NCBI GenBank assembly: GCA_001789205.1 | Contig: MFYT01000067.1 | Span: 1 to 7,437, forward strand | Length of the DNA: 7,437 nucleotides | Direction: 5' to 3' | Source of the DNA: Candidatus Raymondbacteria bacterium RIFOXYA2_FULL_49_16 | Lineage (GTDB): Bacteria; Fibrobacterota; OXYB2-FULL-49-7; XYB2-FULL-49-35 | Shown here: positions 1 to 6,264 of the stretch, piece after piece | How the letters are laid out: each line of letters starts with the position of its first letter | Position numbering within the stretch: position 1 is the first letter of the stretch | Program-made: the position numbers and the translations under genes | The notes under the pieces: model-generated | Seen by the model: the letters and a program-made list of their open reading frames with translations, nothing else | Told to the model about the DNA's origin: nothing | Databases searched by the model: none

Positions 1-1119
1 AAGCGCGCGCACAATGGATCCGCTGGTCAGGTTTTTTGCCTGCACCTCGACTCGCGCATAAGAAATTGAATCAGCGGGAACCTGGAAAAGGGAATCGAAC
101 TCCACCCTGTTAGGGCATACTTCCGCAAGCACAACGCCTTTGCAGATGACTCGTATTGTGTCGAGTCTGGGGACGTTTCTGCTTATGGACCGGGCATACG
201 CTGTATCGACCGATGCTTGGACCCTGACATTCGTATAGTCGTCATGGACCGTGACAACGCTTCCCATCATGGAATCGCCCGCAGTCACATTCATGATAAT
301 GGCAAACGGCGCGCCATTATAAAAATCAGCCTCCATATAAAACCTGCCTGCAAAGAGCGCTTCAAAATAAGCTTCATGGGTAATTGAATCAGTCAGGATG
401 TATGCTCTATTGCATCCGAAACCTTTATACGCGCTGCTGCCATGGCTGTCTGAGCCGGAAAGCGCGCAAAAACGATGGCCCCTCACGAGGATACTGTCCC
501 ATATGCCCCCTGCGCGCCAGATATGTTTTGCCTGTGTCCACACCAGCCCATTTCCGCCGTTAAAAGCTTCAAATCCCTTGAGCCCATTCTCCACAAGAGG
601 TAAAAGCGAATCCAGGGTTGTGGTGAAGTGTGACCAACTCATTCCAGAATCGCCCGGATGGTTAATGGAAATCCAGCCGCCAGTCGAATCAACGTAATGG
701 ATGAACGCTTGTTCTCCTCCGAACGAATATTTCGATACGCCGTGCGATGCCCAGAATGCATCGGATGTTGGTAAAGAGTAATTCGGCGGACTAGACCAAG
801 CATAGCTGACCGTATAATGCTCGTATATCGGATATTCTGTCCCCAGCCCGACCACAAAGTCTTTGTTGCCATATAACACGTTGGCGGAATCGAGATGACC
901 GTTTAAATATTCACCATAATAAGGGGAATAATAATAGTCAGTAACAAGGAGATAATTAAAGCCAATGGTTTTCCACGATGCCGCTACTGTCATTGCAGTG
1001 GTATTGGTGTCGCCAGTGGAGCTTCCTGTGTGCGTGTGCATGTCTGACTTTATCCATCTGCCGGAAGGCATGGCCAAGCACGCGGAGGCAATTAATAATA
1101 CAAATAGGATTCCATTCAT
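1..1119 (-). CDS. Exported PHP-domain metallophosphoesterase-like protein (CehA/McbA type), 3'-truncated by window edge
   Basis: The minus-strand frame is open from the ATG at 1119 to base 1 (373 codons) with no stop, so the C-terminus lies outside the window. The start is supported by AAGGGG at 1128-1133, 8 nt upstream. Residues 1-16 form a hydrophobic leader ending ASACLA, so export is likely; it lacks the usual basic residues, and Cys14 could be a poor lipobox. PHP-family metal-site motifs appear in order: HTH (H28, H30), VTD at 59-61, GTE (E95), INHP (H154) and SGSDSH (D224, H226). In this family these bind two or three metals for phosphoester or related hydrolysis. One oddity is VTDY at 59-62 where VTDH is usual, so one ligand may be missing. 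Residues from about 265 on look like a beta-rich C-terminal domain with the MMGS motif seen in secreted members. The substrate is unknown. The family call is firm; activity is less certain. Confidence 0.85.
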   Translation of the reverse strand, partial: MNGILFVLLIASACLAMPSGRWIKSDMHTHTGSSTGDTNTTAMTVAASWKTIGFNYLLVTDYYYSPYYGEYLNGHLDSANVLYGNKDFVVGLGTEYPIYEHYTVSYAWSSPPNYSLPTSDAFWASHGVSKYSFGGEQAFIHYVDSTGGWISINHPGDSGMSWSHFTTTLDSLLPLVENGLKGFEAFNGGNGLVWTQAKHIWRAGGIWDSILVRGHRFCALSGSDSHGSSAYKGFGCNRAYILTDSITHEAYFEALFAGRFYMEADFYNGAPFAIIMNVTAGDSMMGSVVTVHDDYTNVRVQASVDTAYARSISRNVPRLDTIRVICKGVVLAEVCPNRVEFDSLFQVPADSISYARVEVQAKNLTSGSIVRAL

Positions 1120-1227
1120 GGATTTTGCCCCTTGTTTTATAATTTTAGAATAACATCTCTTGATAATAAAATACCTTATTTTTATTTAAATACAATATTT
1201 TATATAATAAAATTCTAATAAGTATAG

Positions 1228-1329
1228 CTTTTTTTGGGCAGCATTATCATACCAACGACAAAAGACTTTGCCATCTACGAAGTTTTAGAAGGGAATATCA
1301 GGAATATAAATCAAACGGAACTTGCTTAA
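1228..1329 (+). other. Possible short coding remnant in AT-rich spacer
   Basis: The 1120-1339 spacer is mostly A/T and holds no complete gene. Within it, the plus frame from just after a TAG at 1225-1227 to the TAA at 1327-1329 reads 33 codons with normal amino-acid character, containing FAIYEVLEGN and INQTELA. These resemble the first helices of a helix-turn-helix domain. There is no start codon or ribosome site, and the frame stops where the recognition helix would begin. It may be debris from the same rearrangement that broke the two genes immediately to the right, or chance. No terminator hairpin is visible in the spacer. Confidence 0.2.
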
Positions 1330-1339
1330 TAATAAGGTG

Positions 1340-1531
1340 TTATTGGTCTTCATTCTTGTAAACATTTTCTATGCCCAAGCTTTTTAGCTTCTGATGTAAA
1401 AACTGCCTTGCAAGATCAAGCCGCTCTGCGGTTCGGGCTATGTTTCCTTTACATTCACCTAATACCCGCGCGATATAGCCGCGTTCAAATTCCTGGCGCG
1501 CTTCTTTGAGTGTCCGTGAGATATCCAGGGA
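1340..1531 (-). pseudogene. C-terminal Fis-type HTH fragment of an NtrX/NtrC-like response regulator
   Basis: About 63 codons ending at TAA (1340-1342) encode the DNA-binding tail of an NtrC-family regulator. The sequence LKEARQEFERGYIARVL, then GNIARTAERLDLARQFLHQ and KLKSLGI, matches the layout of the NtrX-type Fis/HTH_8 domain: a dimerisation helix followed by a helix-turn-helix. The receiver and AAA+ domains are absent. The frame extends on to a TTG at 1573, but upstream of about 1531 it is antisense to the SUMF1-like fragment and has no family resemblance, so that start is not credible. It is not the missing end of the large regulator at 3306-5867, which has its own C-terminus. I read it as a remnant of a separate regulator cut at a breakpoint; expression is unlikely unless something reads in. 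Confidence 0.75.
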
Positions 1532-1532
1532 T

Positions 1533-1886
1533 GGCGCTACCACTCCATATTTCTGGGGAAGTGACACAACCAATGCCTCAATATATGCTTGGTATGAGTA
1601 TACGCCTCATACAGGTGCCCTGAAGCAGCCTAATTCTTTTGGTCTCTATGACATGATTGGCAATGTTTCTGAATGGTGCCAGGATTGGTACGATCAGGAT
1701 TATTATTCTGTTTCGCCAGTCTTCAATCCTTGGGGACCCGGCAGCAGTGCATTAAACTATCGGGTTGTTCGCGGAGATTGTTGGGAAGGAGAAGAAATAG
1801 TATTACGAACCTCTGTGCGATCTTTTTTTGGACCGGGCCTATCCAACAACCTAGTCGGTTTCCGCTGTGTCCGGCCAATCAGGTGA
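1533..1886 (+). pseudogene. SUMF1/FGE-sulfatase-fold C-terminal fragment, N-terminus missing
   Basis: The plus frame encodes the C-terminal part of a formylglycine-generating-enzyme-fold (SUMF1) domain. TTPYFWGSD is followed by NSFGLYDMIGNVSEWCQDWY, then NPWGPGSS, YRVVRGDCW and finally VGFRCVR before TGA at 1884-1886. A complete domain is usually more than 200 residues, and here the N-terminal half is gone. The only start in frame is a TTG at 1506, lying antisense in the HTH fragment without a ribosome site. True FGEs carry two catalytic cysteines between the RGGS motif and the following CAAR-like motif. Here RGDCWEGEEIVLRTSVR lacks both at the expected spacing, so even the parent gene was probably a non-FGE member of the superfamily. 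It ends 1 nt before the stop of the convergent sulfatase. The pairing of a SUMF1 fold with a sulfatase may be historical or coincidental. Confidence 0.8.
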
Positions 1887-1887
1887 T

Positions 1888-3309
1888 TCAATTCATGACC
1901 GTGCGACGGTAATACCGGAGCAGTGGATCATTCATCGTTATCATCCATGAAAGCAACCGCTCCCTGAGGCGGTCCACGGCATCTTTATATAACGCCGAAC
2001 GTATCACATTGACGGTCTCGTGTTGGTCTTTCTTCAGATCATAAAATTCATCCTCAGCAACACAATTGAAAATGTACTTGAAGTCCCTGTCCCGTGCCAT
2101 GCGCTGCTCGTATGGCGCCTGATGGCCGTGTGATTCGCAAAAGACAGCGTCATCGTTCCTTAGGGGGGCCCTGCCTTCGCACAAAGGTAACAATGATATG
2201 GCGTCCAATCCATCAGGCGCCTTTGCGTCCATGACATCAAGAATGGCAGGCATAAGGTCAAAATGATACACAAAATTCTCGACAGAAACACCTGTCTTGA
2301 AACGTCCAGGCCTCCATGCAATTAACGGAATATGATAGATTGAATCATACATATACGGCCCTTTATCGCACACACCCTTGCTGCCGTCCATGCCACCATG
2401 GTCTGTTGTGCAAAATATGCAGGTATCTTTAAGCAGGCCCAGCGTGTCGCAGGCTTTCATGACCCTGCCTATCTGATCGTCGATGAACGTGGTAAATCCA
2501 TACTGCAGGGCCTGGAGCCGCTGCCACTCTTTGCGGGTAAAATCCTGCACCCCCCAGTAATTCCGGTATTCGCGCACCATCCGCGGTTTGTCGTCAGCCC
2601 GGTCATCAATATCCGGCCAAAGCTCGATCGACGATGGGTCGTACATGGAAAAGTACGGTTCTGGTATGCAGAAAGGAAGGTGCGGCCCCCAGAAGTCAAG
2701 ACGAATGTGAAACTGCCGTGCTTTTTTTGCGCATTGCTCCAACGCCTCAATCGCGCGTTCTGCAAGGTAGTATGTCGTCGTTGATTCAACGGGACCGTCT
2801 TCAAGGCCCGCAAGAAGGGCCCCTGCTGAACCGTTTTTGAGGCGGGAATAAATGGCGTTTTTCATTTCGGGGGCTTTTAGGCCATGCGAAGAAAGATAGG
2901 CCGCATAATCGCCATGCTTCTCCGGCTGGCCGTATCCTGGAAAGAACGGCCCTTCAAATCCGCAATCAAAAGGAGAAAGGCTGGTGCCAACATGCCATTT
3001 ACCGATATGGTGCGCCTCAATGCCTGCGTCACGCAGGACAGTGCCGTAAGGAATGAATTTCCCCGTGAAATCCTTGCCGCCCGCCAGACCAGATTCTGAA
3101 TTTACGAGTATGCCGTTTTTCATTGGATATTTACCCGTAAGGAATGCCGCGCGCGCTGGCGCGCATATGCCTGAGCAGGTAAAGGCATTGGTGAACCGTA
3201 CGCCTTCAGCGGCAAGCTTGTCTATGACCGGCGTCCTGCATTGCGTGTTTCCATAGCACCCAAGTCCGTCAACGCGCTGCTGATCAACATGAAATAGAAT
3301 CGTATTCAT
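1888..3309 (-). CDS. Cys-type sulfatase, apparently cytoplasmic
   Basis: This 473-residue protein is a full-length member of the formylglycine-dependent sulfatase family (alkaline phosphatase superfamily). The N-terminal metal site is HVDQQRVDGLGCYGN. The FGly signature is CAPAR at 49-53, with Cys49 (codon 3163-3165) the residue to be oxidised to formylglycine. GKWHVG lies at 103-108, GPHLPF near 208-213 and TTDHGG (D303, H304) followed by DKGPY at 316-319, all expected active-site or metal-binding elements. The family hydrolyses sulfate esters, often on sugars or glycans. No signal peptide or lipobox is present, so the enzyme should act in the cytoplasm on imported or intracellular substrate. 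It overlaps the upstream regulator gene by 4 nt (ATGA) and has a strong ribosome site, so the two are co-expressed. No intact FGE is in the window, so maturation must come from elsewhere. The exact substrate cannot be read from sequence. Confidence 0.93.
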   Translation of the reverse strand: MNTILFHVDQQRVDGLGCYGNTQCRTPVIDKLAAEGVRFTNAFTCSGICAPARAAFLTGKYPMKNGILVNSESGLAGGKDFTGKFIPYGTVLRDAGIEAHHIGKWHVGTSLSPFDCGFEGPFFPGYGQPEKHGDYAAYLSSHGLKAPEMKNAIYSRLKNGSAGALLAGLEDGPVESTTTYYLAERAIEALEQCAKKARQFHIRLDFWGPHLPFCIPEPYFSMYDPSSIELWPDIDDRADDKPRMVREYRNYWGVQDFTRKEWQRLQALQYGFTTFIDDQIGRVMKACDTLGLLKDTCIFCTTDHGGMDGSKGVCDKGPYMYDSIYHIPLIAWRPGRFKTGVSVENFVYHFDLMPAILDVMDAKAPDGLDAISLLPLCEGRAPLRNDDAVFCESHGHQAPYEQRMARDRDFKYIFNCVAEDEFYDLKKDQHETVNVIRSALYKDAVDRLRERLLSWMITMNDPLLRYYRRTVMN

Positions 3310-5867
3310 ACAGAGGCCTCCTTATTTTTATCCCCGCCAGTTTTCACCGGTTCTCCAATGGTATACCAGGCCGATTTGCCTTTTTTCCTTTTTGTCACAA
3401 TAAAATGATTCGCGATGCTTCCCAGCGCCCTTTTCGCTGTTGGGAAGGAGACCTCAAGGAGTGCCATCACGTCGTTGATCGTGAATTCCCTGCCCTTGAA
3501 CCCGTCCGCTATGGCGTACCAGAGCACATCTGCCGTTATGTCATGCTTCCGCGCATACTGGACCACCGAAGAGCTGGAAATGTTGAAATGCCTCGCTATC
3601 CTCGATGCCTTACCATGGAATGCGCAATATGCCGTCCGAAACACATCCTTGTCACGGTACGAACCCATGGCGCCTTCACCATTGCCCGCGCTTCCTTCGT
3701 CTGGAGCGGGAACAACCGCGTTCCGCTTCCTCAGATACAGGGGAAAGTCCTGCAATGATATCTTTGTCCCATGTTTGAGAATGACAATTTCCTCAATAAT
3801 GTTTTTCATCTCGCGCACATTGCCGGGCCAATTGTAGTGCATGAGGAAAGGGAGCGCGTCATTGTCAATGCGCGGCACCGGCGCTTTGTTTATCCGGCAC
3901 GCCTCATGCAACAGGCTCTCGAAGATCGGGTAAATATCCTCCCTACGCTCGCGCAAGGGCGGAATGCGGATGGAGATGACCTTGAGACGGTAATAGAGGT
4001 CCGCCCTGAACGTTCCCTCTGCAACCATCTTTTCCAGGTCCGCGTTCGTGGCCGCGATTATCCTGACATCCGCTTTAATGGGCTCAGTGCCGCCCACGCG
4101 CTCAAACTCCCTGTCATTCAGAAACCTAAGAAGTTTGGCCTGGACTTCCATTGAAAGGTTGCCGATCTCGTCCATAAACAGTGTCCCAGCGTCCGCTGTC
4201 TCGAACTTTCCCTTTTTCAGCGCGATTGCGCCGGTGAAGGCGCCTTTTTCATGGCCGAACAGCTCACTTTCAATGAGATTGTACGGCAATGCGGCGCAAT
4301 CAACCTTTACAAAAGGCTTGCCGGGCGAACCTTGGCAATGGATCGCTTGCGCGACAAGGTCCTTGCCCGTGCCGGTCTCCCCGGTGATAAAGATTGAAGC
4401 CCGTGCGGGCGCGACTGTACGGATGGTCGTAATAAGGTCTTCCGTTTCCTGGCTCTTGCCGAATATGCCGTGGAAACCGGCGCTTTTTCCTTTGATGTCC
4501 AACTGAAGGTGCTCAAGCTTTATTTTATATTCTTTCAGCGTCTCTTCAGCCTTGGCCAGTTCCGTAAGTTCCTTAAAACACGCTATTTGTTTCGGCTCAC
4601 TCCAATATTCATCCGGAAACAAGGTAAACTCGAAAAAACGCGATGGCGAGTTTTTAAAACGCACCAGCTGTCTGAATTCCTTTGTTTTGTCTGGATCAAA
4701 CGATGTTGTCTTCCGGTATATCTTGATATTGGTAATGGTTTCCCTGGTCCTGCTGATAAAGCCTGCCCTATTGTGCCGTTCTGGCGAGTACATTGGGACT
4801 ATGTCCATGTACACAAGCGACCTCTCGTCTCCGGAATACACCATGATGCAATGGCCTCGTTTTTCGATAATCAACCGGTTGTTGGCTGGTAATTTCTCGG
4901 TTATTGCGGCTCGCAGGGCATTTCTTTTTATCGCAATGCACCGTTTTCCCTTAACATTGGAAAAATGGGCAATATAGCCTGATTCTTCAGGCGACAAGTC
5001 GAATTCTTCTGACCCGCACAAGATGATCCCTCCGTTACTTTCCGCGAAAGTAGCTTCGATCCTAATGTCATTGTTGAAGAAGTCAACATCCATGTCCATG
5101 AGAAAAAACCCATAGGGCAATTGTTTGCCCCGCATGAATTTCAAGGCATTGGGGCTGGCTTTCCAGCAGTTCGAATACCTTGTTGAAAATTCCTTGATCG
5201 CGCTGGCGCTGGAATCAAAGAGCAGTGTCCAATTGTTCGAAGACGCCGCAAGCCCCTTTTCCGTATACCCTTCAAAGGCGGCCTTTGCCTTCTTCCATTT
5301 TATATAATCATCCTCGTTTATATACTCATGGAGCTTGGTACCGCGAATAGAATAGTTGCCGGCTATTGCGCTGCACCTGCGGTGCATGGCTTCATTGGTT
5401 TCCAGTATGGTCATGTCGTCATCAAGGGTCGCATACAGATCCGTGTTGTATTTTTCGTACCGTATGTTTTCATTGGTAACAAAGGAGACCGCGTGTAATT
5501 TAAAATCCATAAAGACGGAACTTTCCGCAAAGCAGGCGGCCCGTTCTTCCATGAATGAAGTCTTTTCAAGCCCGAAGGTCCGATCATTTATCCGGTCTGG
5601 CACGGTGTTCAGTTTGCAATAGACTGTTTTGCCCCGGTCGAAAAGGGTCTTTTTTATCAGATTGCGCAATGGTTTTCCCCTCACAGCATCCAGCTGGTGC
5701 CCGGTCCACTGGGAAAATGAGCTTGACATCCATATGACTGAGCCTGACAAATCTGTTGCTAGATACGCAATAGGGACGTTGCCCTGGAAAGGCAGGTTGT
5801 TTGGCGTCTCCTTGGGCGGATCGAGGATGCTTAGAAAGCCACTCTTAAGGAATTGTTTAAACGTCAT
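3306..5867 (-). CDS. Sigma-54 enhancer-binding regulator with PAS and concanavalin-like sensor region
   Basis: This 853-residue activator remodels sigma-54 RNA polymerase. A PAS-like domain lies at about 30-135. A second PAS begins at about 140-205 (LYATLDDDMTILETNEAM) and appears to resume at about 395-445 (FFEFTLF, then KELTELAKAEETLKEY). Between them, about 208-392, sits a beta-rich segment resembling LamG/DUF1080 jelly rolls (NNDIRIEATF, GGIILCG, AGFISRTRETITNIKIYR). The AAA+ motor (466-700) is complete: Walker A GETGTGKD 496-503, GAFTGA 542-547, Walker B FMDEIG with D566/E567, FRADLYYRL 620-628 and WPGNVRE 680-686. There is no receiver domain, so control is probably by ligand. The C-terminus has a divergent Fis-like HTH (740-777) and a second winged-helix-like HTH (790-837, wing around KRKKGKSAWYTI). 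The frame is open upstream of the ATG at 5867 but holds no other usual start. The sulfatase gene follows in the same operon. The motor call is firm; the jelly-roll call and ligand are inference. Confidence 0.93.
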   Translation of the reverse strand: MTFKQFLKSGFLSILDPPKETPNNLPFQGNVPIAYLATDLSGSVIWMSSSFSQWTGHQLDAVRGKPLRNLIKKTLFDRGKTVYCKLNTVPDRINDRTFGLEKTSFMEERAACFAESSVFMDFKLHAVSFVTNENIRYEKYNTDLYATLDDDMTILETNEAMHRRCSAIAGNYSIRGTKLHEYINEDDYIKWKKAKAAFEGYTEKGLAASSNNWTLLFDSSASAIKEFSTRYSNCWKASPNALKFMRGKQLPYGFFLMDMDVDFFNNDIRIEATFAESNGGIILCGSEEFDLSPEESGYIAHFSNVKGKRCIAIKRNALRAAITEKLPANNRLIIEKRGHCIMVYSGDERSLVYMDIVPMYSPERHNRAGFISRTRETITNIKIYRKTTSFDPDKTKEFRQLVRFKNSPSRFFEFTLFPDEYWSEPKQIACFKELTELAKAEETLKEYKIKLEHLQLDIKGKSAGFHGIFGKSQETEDLITTIRTVAPARASIFITGETGTGKDLVAQAIHCQGSPGKPFVKVDCAALPYNLIESELFGHEKGAFTGAIALKKGKFETADAGTLFMDEIGNLSMEVQAKLLRFLNDREFERVGGTEPIKADVRIIAATNADLEKMVAEGTFRADLYYRLKVISIRIPPLRERREDIYPIFESLLHEACRINKAPVPRIDNDALPFLMHYNWPGNVREMKNIIEEIVILKHGTKISLQDFPLYLRKRNAVVPAPDEGSAGNGEGAMGSYRDKDVFRTAYCAFHGKASRIARHFNISSSSVVQYARKHDITADVLWYAIADGFKGREFTINDVMALLEVSFPTAKRALGSIANHFIVTKRKKGKSAWYTIGEPVKTGGDKNKEASV
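3317..3323 (-). promoter_or_regulatory. Strong ribosome binding site of the sulfatase, inside the end of the regulator gene
   Basis: AAGGAGG on the minus strand, 7 nt before the sulfatase ATG, is close to the ideal anti-16S match. It lies within the last codons of the upstream regulator, whose TGA overlaps the ATG as ATGA. This supports the chosen start. It implies that sulfatase translation is coupled to, but not wholly dependent on, regulator translation. The regulator's own start has only a weak site (AAGTGA), so the enzyme may be made in excess of the regulator. Confidence 0.85.
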
Positions 5868-5919
5868 ATGTTCACTTTTTAAGCCAATAAAGGTGGGGTT
5901 GTTTTTACCATCAGCATTA

Positions 5920-5948
5920 AATATAAACTATTCTGTTAAAACAATCAA
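5920..5948 (-). promoter_or_regulatory. Predicted sigma-70-type promoter of the regulator-sulfatase operon
   Basis: On the minus strand TTGATT (5948-5943) is followed by exactly 17 nt and then TATATT (5925-5920). These match the -35 and -10 consensus at 4/6 and 5/6. Transcription would start near 5913, giving a leader of about 46 nt before the ATG at 5867. It lies in the AT-rich 5868-6076 spacer shared with the divergent plus-strand genes. A housekeeping promoter for the regulator itself is plausible, with sigma-54 control acting on its targets. FCB-group promoters can differ from this consensus, and the region is AT-rich, so a chance match is possible. Confidence 0.45.
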
Positions 5949-6025
5949 TAACGATTACCGTATCTATTAATTAAAAAATGCATAATATTTATCTAAAAAA
6001 GCACTTTTAATAAAACATCGTTGAT
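5944..6025. repeat. Widely spaced imperfect inverted repeat in the divergent promoter region
   Basis: ATCAATAACGAT at 5944-5955 and ATCGTTGAT at 6017-6025 are imperfect reverse complements: ATCAACGAT with a 3-base difference in the middle. They are about 61 nt apart. The left arm overlaps the predicted -35 box of the regulator, and the right arm lies about 50 nt before the plus-strand 54-aa gene. This could be a pair of operator half-sites for a shared regulator, but the match is short and the surroundings are AT-rich. Confidence 0.25.
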
Positions 6026-6076
6026 TTTTGCTGTTTTAAAAATAGGCAGAGATTTTGCATTAATAACTAAAAAAAC

Positions 6077-6241
6077 ATGGAAAACAGGAAATTGAGAGAA
6101 TTGTTGAAAAAATACGAGATGCTTGTTGAGAAAGATATCAACCCGGAAAACATGACAAGTTTTGTCGAATATCAGAAAACAGTCGAACAACTTGGGCAAA
6201 AAATAAAAAGCATGCTGGCCGCAGATAGCGGTGTCTACTAA
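6077..6241 (+). CDS. Small 54-residue charged helical protein of unknown function
   Basis: An ATG at 6077, the first possible start after an in-frame TAA at 6068-6070, opens 54 codons to TAA at 6239-6241. I do not recognise the protein. It is rich in Lys and Glu, starts MENRKLRELLKKYEMLVEK, and continues with SFVEYQKTVEQLGQKIKSML. The spacing of Leu, Val and Met suggests two amphipathic helices, possibly a short coiled coil, with an NPENM turn between. It has no signal peptide or membrane segment, so it is probably cytoplasmic. The stop is 23 nt before the next start, so it should be the first gene of the plus-strand operon. No convincing Shine-Dalgarno is visible; the start is preceded by an A-rich stretch. 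The codon use and lack of low complexity argue for a real gene. A longer antisense frame (5993-6382) crosses it, but that frame is antisense to the next gene's signal peptide and is judged spurious. Confidence 0.6.
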   Translation: MENRKLRELLKKYEMLVEKDINPENMTSFVEYQKTVEQLGQKIKSMLAADSGVY

Positions 6242-6264
6242 TTCAACCGTAAAGGGGTAGTGAA

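Noticed and set aside
1197-1213. Seven-base inverted repeat ATTTTAT-ATA-ATAAAAT
   Set aside because: It consists only of A and T in an A/T-rich spacer, has too weak a stem to be a terminator, and is likely by chance.
1246-1254. Sigma-54-like GG...GC pair on the minus strand (TTGGTATGATAATGCT) upstream of the PHP gene
   Set aside because: The GG and GC are 9 nt apart instead of the required 10, and the flanking bases do not fit TGGCAC-N5-TTGC. It lies over 120 nt before the start codon.
1340-1886. The idea that the HTH fragment and SUMF1 fragment are two overlapping intact small genes
   Set aside because: Both would need TTG starts without ribosome sites, each lying antisense in the other, and both proteins are recognisable only as C-terminal pieces of larger families.
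2469-2813. A 114-codon minus-strand frame inside the sulfatase
   Set aside because: It is a shadow of the sulfatase reading frame, which carries all the family motifs across the same bases.
5914-6070. Three similar GCATTAA/GCATAAT tracts at about 5914, 5981 and 6057
   Set aside because: The shared core is only 5-7 AT-rich bases with uneven spacing, so I do not treat it as an iterated binding site.
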